DNA of 64,000 bases from Clostridium massiliamazoniense. GTDB lineage: Bacteria > Bacillota > Clostridia > Clostridiales > Clostridiaceae. A model generated the notes under the pieces. That model ran no database searches, had not been told where the DNA came from, and saw only the letters and a program-made list of their open reading frames with translations. The stretch lies in the NCBI RefSeq assembly GCF_001403635.1, contig NZ_LN879464.1, forward strand, positions 62,001 through 126,000, in the 5' to 3' direction. Positions 7,868 to 15,746 of the stretch are shown piece by piece. Numbering within the stretch: position 1 is the stretch's first letter; every line of letters starts with the position of its first letter. Made by a program: the position numbers and the translations under genes.

Positions 7868-9013
7868 CTATATATCTGATTTAGATATTTCTTCATTCAT
7901 CTTATTTTCATAATCTAAATACTTATTTTTAAACACAGCAAAAAAGTATTTAAATGAATTTCCTTTAGAACCTATTAGTCCTTCTCCTTTTTTTCTATAA
8001 GTTTCATCTAAACTTTCTACTAAAATACTATTGAAATATTCAGCAGAAAAGTCTATCATATTAGTTAAACAATAATTTAAAAATTCTAATAAGTATTTAT
8101 CTTCTATTAGTGATTCAGGAAGATTAACCCACTTATTGATTTTTGCAACTTCAGTTCTCTCTACATCTGAAGTTGTTTTTTTATTTTCTAAAATTTCCTC
8201 TTCATTATGCAAATTACTTTCTATATTTTCTTTTAATATTTCAGATGCTTCAGATACTTCAAAATTAACACCCTCAATAACTTTATCATCAATTAAATTC
8301 TTTTTCTTATTTTTAAAGTAAACCTTTGGCTCATGATCAAGTACGATAAATTTAATTTTACTTACTTTTCTGCCTTCCTTAATTTCTTTAAAATCAACTT
8401 CCATGTTTCCATGTTGCTGAATTTCCTTTACAGCTTGATTAATAACTCTTTGCTTAAAGTTTTTATATTGAGGATATTTGTCCATTGATGCACATATAAA
8501 TCTTAATTGCTCTATTCTAAATTCTTTCTCAATAACTTCTCCTGTTTTGCTCCATAACCTTAATAATTCATAAATCCTTTGCGCATAAAAACTAGAAAAC
8601 TTACTTATAATAGCTAAATTTAAAGGAGCATATACAGAGTATTTGACTATATGTTCATAAATTCTTTCTAAGAATATTAATTTAAATTCATTTTGAGTGA
8701 TATTATGTTCTATTGCTGATACTAGAGAATAATCACATTCAATGGTATCACTATCATCAACATGTTCAAAAATAAGGCTTGTCCCTTTCAATGCTTCAAG
8801 CATTTTCTTTACTGATTCAACCTTCTTTTCATTGTTATTATTTATTAAATTTTGAAGTTCTGATAATTTTAATGTGCAGCTATAAATTCCATTCTTCTCT
8901 TTTTGAGCTGAAAATAATAAATGATAAAACACTCTATTTTCTACAGCTGTAAGTTCATAAGAAGTATGAACTAATTGTTTGCTTTGCATTAAAACTTTTA
9001 CTTTGTCTGTCAT
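7868..9013 (-). CDS. repB: Rep_3/RepB-type plasmid replication initiator (381 aa)
   Basis: Initiators of this family bind iterons at the origin through two winged helices and recruit the host replisome. The N-terminus has the family pattern KQLVHTSYELTAVENRVFYHLL. The second domain contains ISKFSSFYAQRIYELLRLW followed by FRIEQLRFICASMDKYPQYKNFKQRVI, the classic Rep_3 second winged helix. The C-terminal ~140 residues are an acidic linker and an unrecognised tail, making the protein longer than many RepB proteins. Seven iterons lie directly upstream (9116-9356), as expected for origin and autoregulation. It is one of two initiators in the window. Confidence 0.9.
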   Translation of the reverse strand: MTDKVKVLMQSKQLVHTSYELTAVENRVFYHLLFSAQKEKNGIYSCTLKLSELQNLINNNNEKKVESVKKMLEALKGTSLIFEHVDDSDTIECDYSLVSAIEHNITQNEFKLIFLERIYEHIVKYSVYAPLNLAIISKFSSFYAQRIYELLRLWSKTGEVIEKEFRIEQLRFICASMDKYPQYKNFKQRVINQAVKEIQQHGNMEVDFKEIKEGRKVSKIKFIVLDHEPKVYFKNKKKNLIDDKVIEGVNFEVSEASEILKENIESNLHNEEEILENKKTTSDVERTEVAKINKWVNLPESLIEDKYLLEFLNYCLTNMIDFSAEYFNSILVESLDETYRKKGEGLIGSKGNSFKYFFAVFKNKYLDYENKMNEEISKSDI

Positions 9014-9115
9014 AGCTTATATTTAGCAATATGTATTGCTAAAACAGCCTCCTTTCTTACTTTGATGTTATTTACATAAATTATTTTATCATAAAATTTC
9101 CCAAAAGGCAACATT

Positions 9116-9356
9116 ATTTTAAATCCGTTACCTTTCTTTCTTAATCCGTTACCTTTAGAAAATCTTAATTTGTTACCTTTGAGCCTTAAAAATATTATTT
9201 CTAAAATAGAAATTTAAATAAAAGCTAGATATAATGCCATTTATACTAATTTTCTTAATCTGTTACCTTTTAATTTTTTAATTAATTCCCCACATTTCTT
9301 AATCCGTTACCTTTCTTTCTTAATCTGTTACCTTTTCTTCTTAATCCGTTACCTTA
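9116..9356. repeat. Seven iterons, putative replication origin 1
   Basis: The core TTAATCCGTTACCTTT or close variants occur at about 9118-9135, 9138-9156, 9163-9180, 9251-9270, 9297-9314, 9318-9335 and 9337-9356. They lie upstream of the minus-strand rep gene. Variants change CCGTT to TTGTT or CTGTT. The spacing is ~20-25 bp inside clusters, with one ~70-bp gap between the third and fourth. This is the standard layout of an iteron-controlled origin. Confidence 0.85.
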
Positions 9357-10035
9357 ACACCCTCTAAAGCTAGTTATTTCAATGGCTCAAAAATCTCTAA
9401 ATACTATTAAAGACTATATAAATACTATTTATATACTAAAGAAGAAGAAAGAGAGACTTAACTTTTCTTTCTCCTCCTCCTATTTTAAAAAAATAAATTT
9501 ATTTTAGATTTATTTATTTTGTTATTCCTAGTAATTTAAATTGCTCTAACTTTAATTAATATAATTGGACCAATAAATCTTTTATCACAGCAAATAGAGA
9601 AAAAGGGTACACACACTAATATAAGCGTAATGTTTTTTGAGCACCTTATATTTGAGTATTTTTTACGTACATCTTCATAAAGAACTTTTTTTTACACACC
9701 TAAAAGTTATTTTATAGATTAATTTATATCATTATTCCTAACAATTAAGTTTATTACCCATTATTTCCTCAAAATAAGGTTATTATAGGAGTTTTCATTA
9801 TTGTTTGGTATAAATTATTATGTAAAGCGAAAAACCTCTTAAAAACGATTTTAAACGTTAAATATAAAATTCAGAAAATAAATAAAAACCATACCTCCGA
9901 AAAGTAGGGTATGGATATTGTGCAATGTGGTAAAGAGACTAAATAGTAAATAGGGGTATATAATAATATTAATTTAAACAACAATCTATCTTTTACTAGG
10001 TTATATAATTATTATATTGGGAGAGGTGTTTCAGA
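9357..10035. other. Gene-free AT-rich region next to origin 1
   Basis: I see no credible gene. The region holds long AT stretches (possible unwinding element) and an inverted repeat CCATACC/GGGTATGG at 9889-9914. TATAAT-like and RBS-like (GGGAGAGGTG) sequences precede the Rpn remnant at 10036. Confidence 0.5.
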
Positions 10036-10254
10036 TTGCATATTAAATCTTTATATGATCCACTGGTTGAAAAAATAGGAGAAGAACGTGGAGAGAAACG
10101 TGGCGAAAAGCGTGGCGAAAAAATAGGAGAAAAGAAGGCATTAATAAAAGTAGCTATAAATTTATTAGATATATTGGATGATGAAACAATAGCTTTAAAA
10201 ACAGGATTAAAAATTGAGGAAGTAAAGAAACTAAGAAAAGAGAATTTAAATTAA
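10036..10254 (+). pseudogene. C-terminal remnant of Rpn-family (PD-(D/E)XK) nuclease/transposase
   Basis: A 72-aa frame from TTG encodes a Glu-Arg-Gly-rich repeat (GEERGEKRGEKRGEKIGEK) and then VAINLLDILDDETIALKTGLKIEEVKKLR. That tail is characteristic of the C-terminus of Rpn/"PD-(D/E)XK nuclease family transposase" proteins of ~300 aa. The catalytic N-terminal domain is missing, so this is a truncated remnant. The DNA coding the repeat is itself a tandem 12-bp repeat. It has an RBS and a terminator (10275-10318), so a short peptide may still be made. Confidence 0.65.
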
Positions 10255-10274
10255 AATTCATAAATTGCTGATAG

Positions 10275-10318
10275 GCTGTGCTATGTTGGTTTTTTAACCA
10301 GCATACATGGTCTATTTT
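10275..10318 (+). terminator. Terminator after Rpn remnant
   Basis: TATGTTGGTT and AACCAGCATA pair (one G-U), followed by CTATTTTTTTA. Confidence 0.6.
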
Positions 10319-10329
10319 TTTATTATTTA

Positions 10330-10506
10330 TTGTTCACAAATTATTTACATATTAGAGGTTCAAAAAAATAATGTAAATTAGCATATTTAAGGTATATAGG
10401 AAAATTTATTTTATTCAATATTTATTGAAGATTAAAAAAAAGTTTAATTAGCACTAGCTAATGGAGAAAAAAATAAATGGCTTTATAAGCTCACAGGAGG
10501 AAAAAA
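10330..10506 (+). promoter_or_regulatory. Conserved ~180-nt leader, copy 2 of 3
   Basis: It aligns throughout with copies 1 and 3: TTCACAAATTATTTACA (TTTACA at 10344-10349, 163 nt before the ATG), GAGGTTCAAAAA, AATGTAAATTAGCATATTT, AAGGTATATAGGAAAA, the TTCAAT/ATTGAA stem, TTAGCACTAGCTAA, a GGCTTTATAAGCTC hairpin and AGGAGG. It drives the operon starting at 10507. Confidence 0.7.
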
Positions 10507-11058
10507 ATGAATAAAAAGTACAACAAGAAATTTACAAAGTCTATGATTGATAGTATTGATTTTGCTATCAAAAGTTTTAAGGAAATTTTCAGTAGTAAGC
10601 TATCTAAGATTTGCTCTTTAATAGTTGCTATTGTAATCTTCATTTTTGGTGATTTTTCAGATATTGTTTTCATGCTTTTAGGTATGTTTACAGCTTATGT
10701 AATGTATAAGCACTATATCAATAAATTCATCAATAATTATCAATTTTCTTCAGAGAAAAAGGAAGAGGTAGTTATAGAAAATGAAGAAGTAATTGAGGAA
10801 GTATTCAACTTCGATTTAATTAACAGTAATGTTACTAGAGAAGATGATACTTATAAAATATTACTTAAAGATATTGTTAGCTTAACAGGGCAAAACATTG
10901 AAGAAATTAATATAATTCTCAATTATGAAAAAGTATATGCAACAATCAATGCTTTTGATGAAAAACAAAATTTTATTTTCAGAACTGTAAAAGCATTAGA
11001 TAAAGGTGCAACGCTGGATACAAATTTTCTAATAGATTTAATTAATGAAAATTGTTAA
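10507..11058 (+). CDS. Membrane protein with cytoplasmic tail (183 aa, unknown)
   Basis: Residues ~38-70 form one or two adjacent transmembrane helices (SLIVAIVIFIFGDFSDIVF and MLLGMFTAYVMYKHY). A basic N-terminus and an acidic cytoplasmic domain of ~110 residues flank them. No family recognised. It is the first gene behind leader copy 2 and of an operon that runs to the ThiF gene. Its membrane location may anchor the downstream system, but that is a guess. Confidence 0.65.
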   Translation: MNKKYNKKFTKSMIDSIDFAIKSFKEIFSSKLSKICSLIVAIVIFIFGDFSDIVFMLLGMFTAYVMYKHYINKFINNYQFSSEKKEEVVIENEEVIEEVFNFDLINSNVTREDDTYKILLKDIVSLTGQNIEEINIILNYEKVYATINAFDEKQNFIFRTVKALDKGATLDTNFLIDLINENC

Positions 11059-11138
11059 TTAGACCTTATAGACCTAGAAATAAAAATATGGATTTAAAGA
11101 AATAAATAAACAAAGAATGTTAGGAGTAAATAAATAAA

Positions 11139-11366
11139 ATGAATATGCAAAATAAAGTTAAAGAATTAAGAATTAAAATAAAAAAATCTTTTGTTAACAC
11201 AGGTAAAGAAGTAACTGTTGTTAATCATGGAAGAACATATAAAATAAAAGCTGAAAAAATCAATGGCTTATGGATGGGAGTTTTATATAACGAGCAAATT
11301 AATGGATTAGCTGTTAATAGAAGCGTTATTGAAAAAATGATAGAAACAGATGAAAGTATCATTTAA
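11139..11366 (+). CDS. Small unknown protein (75 aa)
   Basis: AGGAG precedes the start. A basic N-terminal helix is followed by a beta-rich part (NHGRTYKIKAEKINGLWMGVLYNEQ). No family recognised. It lies between the membrane protein and an acidic protein that starts 13 bp after it, so it is part of the same operon. Confidence 0.6.
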   Translation: MNMQNKVKELRIKIKKSFVNTGKEVTVVNHGRTYKIKAEKINGLWMGVLYNEQINGLAVNRSVIEKMIETDESII

Positions 11367-11379
11367 GTGAGGTATCCCA

Positions 11380-11670
11380 ATGATAGAGATTGATTTTGAA
11401 TATATTGAAAAAAGAAAAATAAATAAAGATGAATTATTAGCTAGAGAATTACTTAATGTTTCAGCAACAATTCGTGATGAATTTGATAGTGCAGCAGCTT
11501 TTAAAGTTTTAAATAAAGTTGAGAAAAAACATTTTGAACTAGCTTTTAAGATATTAAGTGAAAATGACAACCACCAATTAAAAGATATGGCAATGTTTGA
11601 AACTTTAATATCTAATATTCTATCAACTCCGATTATAGAAGATGAGGAGGATGATGAAATTTATGTATAA
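11380..11670 (+). CDS. Small acidic helical protein (96 aa)
   Basis: TGAGGT lies six bases before the ATG. The protein is mainly helical and acidic, ending EDEEDDEIYV. No family recognised. Its end overlaps the start of the next gene, and the GAGGAGG inside its last codons is that gene's RBS, so the two are translationally coupled. Confidence 0.6.
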   Translation: MIEIDFEYIEKRKINKDELLARELLNVSATIRDEFDSAAAFKVLNKVEKKHFELAFKILSENDNHQLKDMAMFETLISNILSTPIIEDEEDDEIYV

Positions 11671-12610
11671 GAATTTAAATCTTTCAGAAATGTATACTTT
11701 AAAAAGAAATTTATATAGATTAGAAAATCTATATAATCTAAAAAACTTTTTTAAAGAACATGATTTAAACAACTTATTAGAAGAGCATAATGAAGAAATT
11801 CTCTTTGATGCTTTGAATGAATTTGAATGTCATGATATTAAGGAACTTAATTGCATTTTAAGTAATGAAGATATTCATAAAGTAATCAAATTTATAAATG
11901 ATAGTTATAAAGAAGCGTTTAAATCAAATGATACAAAGAAATTTATAAGTTATTTAATTAGTAACATACTTTTCTTTAATTCAATAAATCAATATGATAA
12001 TAGTTGCTTTGATTTTAACTCTCTATTTGATTCACTTTGTGAAACATTTAAAATCCCAGAAAACTTAAAGGAATCACTAATACACTTAACACAAGGGTTC
12101 TATTATCAGCAAAAAGCTCATAATGATCCAGAAGAGGATTGGGTAGATGATTATTTTTATCACTGTCCATTCGGTTTAGATTTTATTACTGTTGTGGAAA
12201 GATTAGCAGCTCATTTTAATGTAACTTGCGTTGGTATTAGCAAAGAGGAACTTGGAACTGAAGACTTTTTCTCTGATGGTTATGACAAATATTTTCAAAG
12301 TGAGTTTGAAGATATTAAAGATAGTCTTACTTTTACAGAGGAAGGTTATGTTGAAGAAGGTTCTTATTTTGATGCATTCCAGTCAGATGATTATGTCTTA
12401 TATATAGAAAAAAATATAAGTGAGTTAACTCTGGATTTTCTTAAAAACATTGCGCCTAATTATAGTCCTTATCATCAATATATAGAATTTTTCCCTTTTA
12501 AACAAAGTGATAATACGGTGAAAATTTCCTTTAATGATGGAGCTATATTCCCAGGAGTATCTATAATGTTTTTAGTTTTACTTATATTAATGATGGTGGA
12601 GGAAATTTGA
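11654..12610 (+). CDS. Unknown operon protein (~318 aa) with hydrophobic C-terminus
   Basis: Several ATGs cluster after GAGGAGG (11642, 11651, 11654, 11663). I use 11654, and 11663 is equally possible. The first ~150 residues are helical and acidic. The middle has conserved-looking aromatic and cysteine residues (WVDDYFYHCPFGLDF). The last 25 residues are very hydrophobic (FPGVSIMFLVLLILMMVEEI), suggesting a tail anchor. No family recognised. Its stop overlaps the E2-like gene, which suggests a functional partnership. Confidence 0.6.
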   Translation: MKFMYKNLNLSEMYTLKRNLYRLENLYNLKNFFKEHDLNNLLEEHNEEILFDALNEFECHDIKELNCILSNEDIHKVIKFINDSYKEAFKSNDTKKFISYLISNILFFNSINQYDNSCFDFNSLFDSLCETFKIPENLKESLIHLTQGFYYQQKAHNDPEEDWVDDYFYHCPFGLDFITVVERLAAHFNVTCVGISKEELGTEDFFSDGYDKYFQSEFEDIKDSLTFTEEGYVEEGSYFDAFQSDDYVLYIEKNISELTLDFLKNIAPNYSPYHQYIEFFPFKQSDNTVKISFNDGAIFPGVSIMFLVLLILMMVEEI

Positions 12611-12612
12611 AT

Positions 12613-13306
12613 ATGATAATAGATATAAAATTAGATACAACTAGTAACACTGCATTAGTTACTAAAAATGTTAGTGGTGTGAAAAAAGAATTTACAGTAG
12701 CTACTTCTGACTTGATTGATAGTTTTAAATTGTCTAAAAGTAATACAGATGATAAAAACTTTAAGCCTATTATTGGTCTTATTCAACAAAAAAAGAATGG
12801 TTATGAGTTAATTCAAACTATACAAATAGCAAAACAAGGATTCATATATATTTTTAAGGTAGATAAAAAAAGAGTACCTTTTTATATATATGATAAATGT
12901 TATGGGGTATGTGGTATGCCTAGCTTACTAGTAGCTGTTAAAGTTGTTAATAAGAAATTTAACGGTATGTATGTACAAGCTATAAAGGAAAATACCATTA
13001 TAGAAAATTCTAGCCCTTTATATATATCCTTTTTCTAACACATCTTGTAATACTGGAAGTGTTTGCTTTGGATTAAATTCTTTCGAGCAAAAACTAAATA
13101 GTATTGAAGATATAGTTAGGCTAATTGATTATTTTTATGAAATACCTAATACATCAGAAATGTTTAGAGTATTGAATAATAAGCCTAAATTACAATTTAG
13201 GGAGTTAGCATCCACTTTGAAAGATGAAGATTTTAATGATGACTTTTTAGTAGAGAATTCAAGTGTTCCTAATTATGAAATGTGGTTATCTCAAATTTTA
13301 AGATAA
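12613..13306 (+). pseudogene. PRTRC-B/E2-like protein, frameshifted in a TA run
   Basis: The reading frame from ATG 12613 stops at 13038. The downstream sequence stays open in another frame to 13306. Joining the frames at the TATATATA run near 13020 gives ...SSPLYIYPFSNTSCNTGSVCFG..., followed by ~85 more residues. The LYxxPFxN...GxVCxG pattern is the hallmark of PRTRC system protein B, an E2-like fold in ubiquitin-like conjugation cassettes. One TA unit too few explains the shift. The gene is inactivated here, or is phase-variable, or has a sequencing error. Without repair the 142-aa product lacks the PFxN-GxVCxG segment. Confidence 0.6.
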
Positions 13307-13359
13307 AAAGTATAGAAATAAATAAATAAAATTTAAGAGTAAGAATGGAGAATGAAATC

Positions 13360-13746
13360 ATGGATTTATTAACAATGTTCAATATAGAAAAGAAAGAAGA
13401 AACAAAAGTAGAAACAAAGGTAGAAAAGAAAAAAGAAAACAATAGTAAAAAAACTGAAACAAAGACTAAGAAAGTTACTAAAAAATTAGATAACTTAAAT
13501 GCTAATAAGGAAAAAGAATTAAAAAATTTCACTAAAGTTGAATTAAAGGCTTTTGGAGGAAGAATCAAGATGATTGAGGGTGAAGAACTTGAAAATATCA
13601 AACTTGATACTCTTCAAGAGGAATTAGTTGAATTAGGATATCACGAATTCGCAGCTAACGTTTTATGGTTAATAGTACCTAATAAAACTAAAACTGAAGC
13701 TGTATTAGTGGCATCATGTGGCGAAAAGTTCCATGCAAAAGGCTAA
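13360..13746 (+). CDS. Putative ubiquitin-like (PRTRC-C-like) protein with Lys/Glu-rich N-terminus
   Basis: The start at 13360 is preferred because GGAG lies nine bases upstream; 13345 is an alternative. Residues 1-60 are a charged, low-complexity tail. Residues ~60-128 form a compact alpha/beta domain (VELKAFGGRIKMIEG, LQEELVELGYHEFAANV, TEAVLVASCGEKFHAKG). Its length, strand order and C-terminal KG resemble the small PRTRC system protein C, a beta-grasp ubiquitin-like fold. It lies between E2-like and E1-like genes. The family call rests on context plus weak similarity. Confidence 0.5.
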   Translation: MDLLTMFNIEKKEETKVETKVEKKKENNSKKTETKTKKVTKKLDNLNANKEKELKNFTKVELKAFGGRIKMIEGEELENIKLDTLQEELVELGYHEFAANVLWLIVPNKTKTEAVLVASCGEKFHAKG

Positions 13747-13769
13747 ATTTTATATGGAGGTGGAATAAG

Positions 13770-14471
13770 ATGGAGTATTCAATTTTTTTAATAGGCACAG
13801 GAGCTACTGGAAGTAACTTAATTGGTAATTTGGCTCAATATGCTATTGGTGAGAAAAAAATAAAAAATATAATTTTAATAGATGGTGATTTGGTTGAGAG
13901 TAAGAATTATCGAAATCAAAAATTCACAGCAAAAGATTTAGGGAAAAATAAAGCTAAAGTATTAGCTAATAGATACTCTAAATTAGATATTGATGTAAGC
14001 TATGTTGATTCTTATATAAAAGATAAAGAAAGCTTAATTGATATTATAAAAAACTATAACACAGCACCTATTATAATAAGTTGCATAGATAATAATAATG
14101 GCAGGATAATCTTAGACCAAGTGTTTAGAAGTGATGAAATTCCTAATTTAGTATACATTGATACTGGAAATGGAGATGAAACATCAAGATTAGGTCAAAC
14201 AATTATTGGTGCAAAACAGGATTGTAAGATAATAGCTCCCCCGGTTGGAGATTATTTCCCTCAAATATTTGAAGGTGATAAAGATGTTGAAACTATAAAA
14301 GATTATAGTTGTTCAGCACAAATAGTTGAAAAACCTCAATGCCTTACAAGCAATGTTTTAAGTGCTACTACAGTCTTTTTAATACTTGTTAATTTAATAA
14401 GTTATAACAAAGTTGAAGGTAGATACTTTAAATTCAATGCTGAACATATTGGTATTGAGAAAGTTAGATAA
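13770..14471 (+). CDS. ThiF/E1-like adenylyltransferase, PRTRC type (233 aa)
   Basis: E1/ThiF enzymes activate the C-terminus of a ubiquitin-like protein by adenylation. The start at 13770 follows GGAGGTGG. The Rossmann ATP site is clear: FLIGTGATGSNLI at residues ~6-18, then LIDGDLVESKNYRNQKF, the D...NxxRQ-type Mg/ATP signature. A CSAQI...QCLTSN region near residues 178-192 could hold the acceptor cysteine. The length and single domain match the ThiF-family protein of PRTRC cassettes. It is the last gene of the leader-2 operon and is followed by a strong terminator. Confidence 0.85.
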   Translation: MEYSIFLIGTGATGSNLIGNLAQYAIGEKKIKNIILIDGDLVESKNYRNQKFTAKDLGKNKAKVLANRYSKLDIDVSYVDSYIKDKESLIDIIKNYNTAPIIISCIDNNNGRIILDQVFRSDEIPNLVYIDTGNGDETSRLGQTIIGAKQDCKIIAPPVGDYFPQIFEGDKDVETIKDYSCSAQIVEKPQCLTSNVLSATTVFLILVNLISYNKVEGRYFKFNAEHIGIEKVR

Positions 14472-14488
14472 AATTAAATAGTTTTTTT

Positions 14489-14520
14489 ATAAGCAACCTT
14501 TAAGGGTTGCTTATTTTTTT
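14489..14520 (+). terminator. Terminator after ThiF gene
   Basis: ATAAGCAACC and GGGTTGCTTAT pair around TTTAA, followed by TTTTTT. Confidence 0.85.
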
Positions 14521-14530
14521 ACAAATATTA

Positions 14531-14712
14531 AAGTTCACAAATTATTTACAATTTTGAGGTTCAAAAAATTAATGTAAATTAGCATATTTAAGGTATAAGG
14601 GAAAATTTATTTTATTCAATTTATTGAAGTATTAAAAAAACAAAATTTAATTAGCAGTAGCTAAGGAATAAAAAAATAAATGGCTGTATAGCTCTAAGGA
14701 GGAAAATTTAAT
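14531..14712 (+). promoter_or_regulatory. Conserved ~180-nt leader, copy 3 of 3
   Basis: It is closest to copy 2: TTCACAAATTATTTACA (TTTACA at 14545-14550, 168 nt before the ATG), GAGGTTCAAAAA, AATGTAAATTAGCATATTT, AAGGTATAAGGGAAAA, TTCAAT/ATTGAA, TTAGCAGTAGCTAA, a GGCTGTATAGCTC hairpin and AAGGAGG. It lies in front of the zinc-ribbon/clamp/primase operon. Confidence 0.7.
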
Positions 14713-15669
14713 ATGTTAAATGTAGATCGCTTATTCAAAGCTGGAAGAGAAACTAAAATTTTTGAGGTTGTAGATAAACTAAGTGTTAATGATTTTTATA
14801 ATAACACTGGGTATCAAGATGTAACTTCTATTCATGAAAAAATGTCCAGAATAAAATTAGTTATAGTTGATATTTCAAAAGGTAAAGGTCCGTCAGCGTC
14901 AGTCGGTGAATTTAATCTTAAAGCGAGTGAATGGAACCAACACATGAGAACTTTACTTAATTTACAACGCTTTTTAAGTCTTTATCCAAAGAAAATTTTA
15001 TCTATTTCAAAAGCTAATCCATATAAAAAATTTGAAAATGATTTTATAGAAGTAAAACATTTAAAAATAAGTTATCAAGATGGATTAAGAGTAGGAGTAA
15101 GATGGAAGTTTGAAATAATTACTGGAAGAGCTAAAGCCATGAGTGATGGTTTTGGTTATGAAAATAAGACTTTTCAAAAAATAAATAATGTTGATTTCTT
15201 ACTTAGTCCAGAGGAATTAGAATCAATGATTACTTATATCACTAAGTATATTTCCTTATGGGAGCAATCATCATTTAATGAATTCATGCTTAATAAAAAA
15301 GAGTTTATTAAAAGATGTTGTGAAAATAACTATGATGAGAAAACAATTAAAGAATGGAATAAGAACCCTAATAGTTATAGAGATAATTCATTTAGGGGAA
15401 ATACTTCTAATTCAAATCCATCTGAAACAATTAGGAACGTAAACTCAAATGTTAAAAGGGATATGGCTACACAAAGTAGTTACTCCTCACAGGTGAGCGT
15501 TAACCTAAATCAAGCACAAGGTCAGAAGGTAGGAAACCTTCAAAAATCACAGTTGACCTGTGAATCTTGTGGCTGTGAAGTTACATTATCTATTGCCAGC
15601 ACAACTAAAAAACAGTTTGGCAAGGCTTTATGTGAGACATGTTTGGTTAAAGAAATATATAAAAAATAA
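14713..15669 (+). CDS. Putative DNA-binding protein with C-terminal zinc ribbon (318 aa)
   Basis: Residues 1-190 are an alpha/beta domain without a family I can name. Its middle (RIKLVIVDISKGKGPSASVGE, SYQDGLRVGVRWKFEIITGRA) looks like an OB-type or ssDNA-binding fold. Residues ~215-275 are a Ser/Asn/Gln-rich linker. The C-terminus has two CxxC pairs (CESCGCE...CETC), a probable zinc ribbon. It is the first gene of an operon with a sliding clamp and a primase, which supports a role in plasmid DNA replication. Function not established. Confidence 0.6.
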   Translation: MLNVDRLFKAGRETKIFEVVDKLSVNDFYNNTGYQDVTSIHEKMSRIKLVIVDISKGKGPSASVGEFNLKASEWNQHMRTLLNLQRFLSLYPKKILSISKANPYKKFENDFIEVKHLKISYQDGLRVGVRWKFEIITGRAKAMSDGFGYENKTFQKINNVDFLLSPEELESMITYITKYISLWEQSSFNEFMLNKKEFIKRCCENNYDEKTIKEWNKNPNSYRDNSFRGNTSNSNPSETIRNVNSNVKRDMATQSSYSSQVSVNLNQAQGQKVGNLQKSQLTCESCGCEVTLSIASTTKKQFGKALCETCLVKEIYKK

Positions 15670-15746
15670 ATTTGAGAATTAAAGAATTGAAGAATTAAAG
15701 GAATAAAAAAATAAAAATTTTAGCGGAAAGATAGGAGAATAAGGAT

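Noticed and set aside
10036-10254. A complete small regulatory protein
   Set aside because: The sequence matches only the C-terminal tail of Rpn-family proteins, so it is better explained as a truncated remnant.
13269-13601. 110-codon minus-strand frame
   Set aside because: It is the complement of the Lys/Glu-rich tail of the Ub-like gene and has no RBS.
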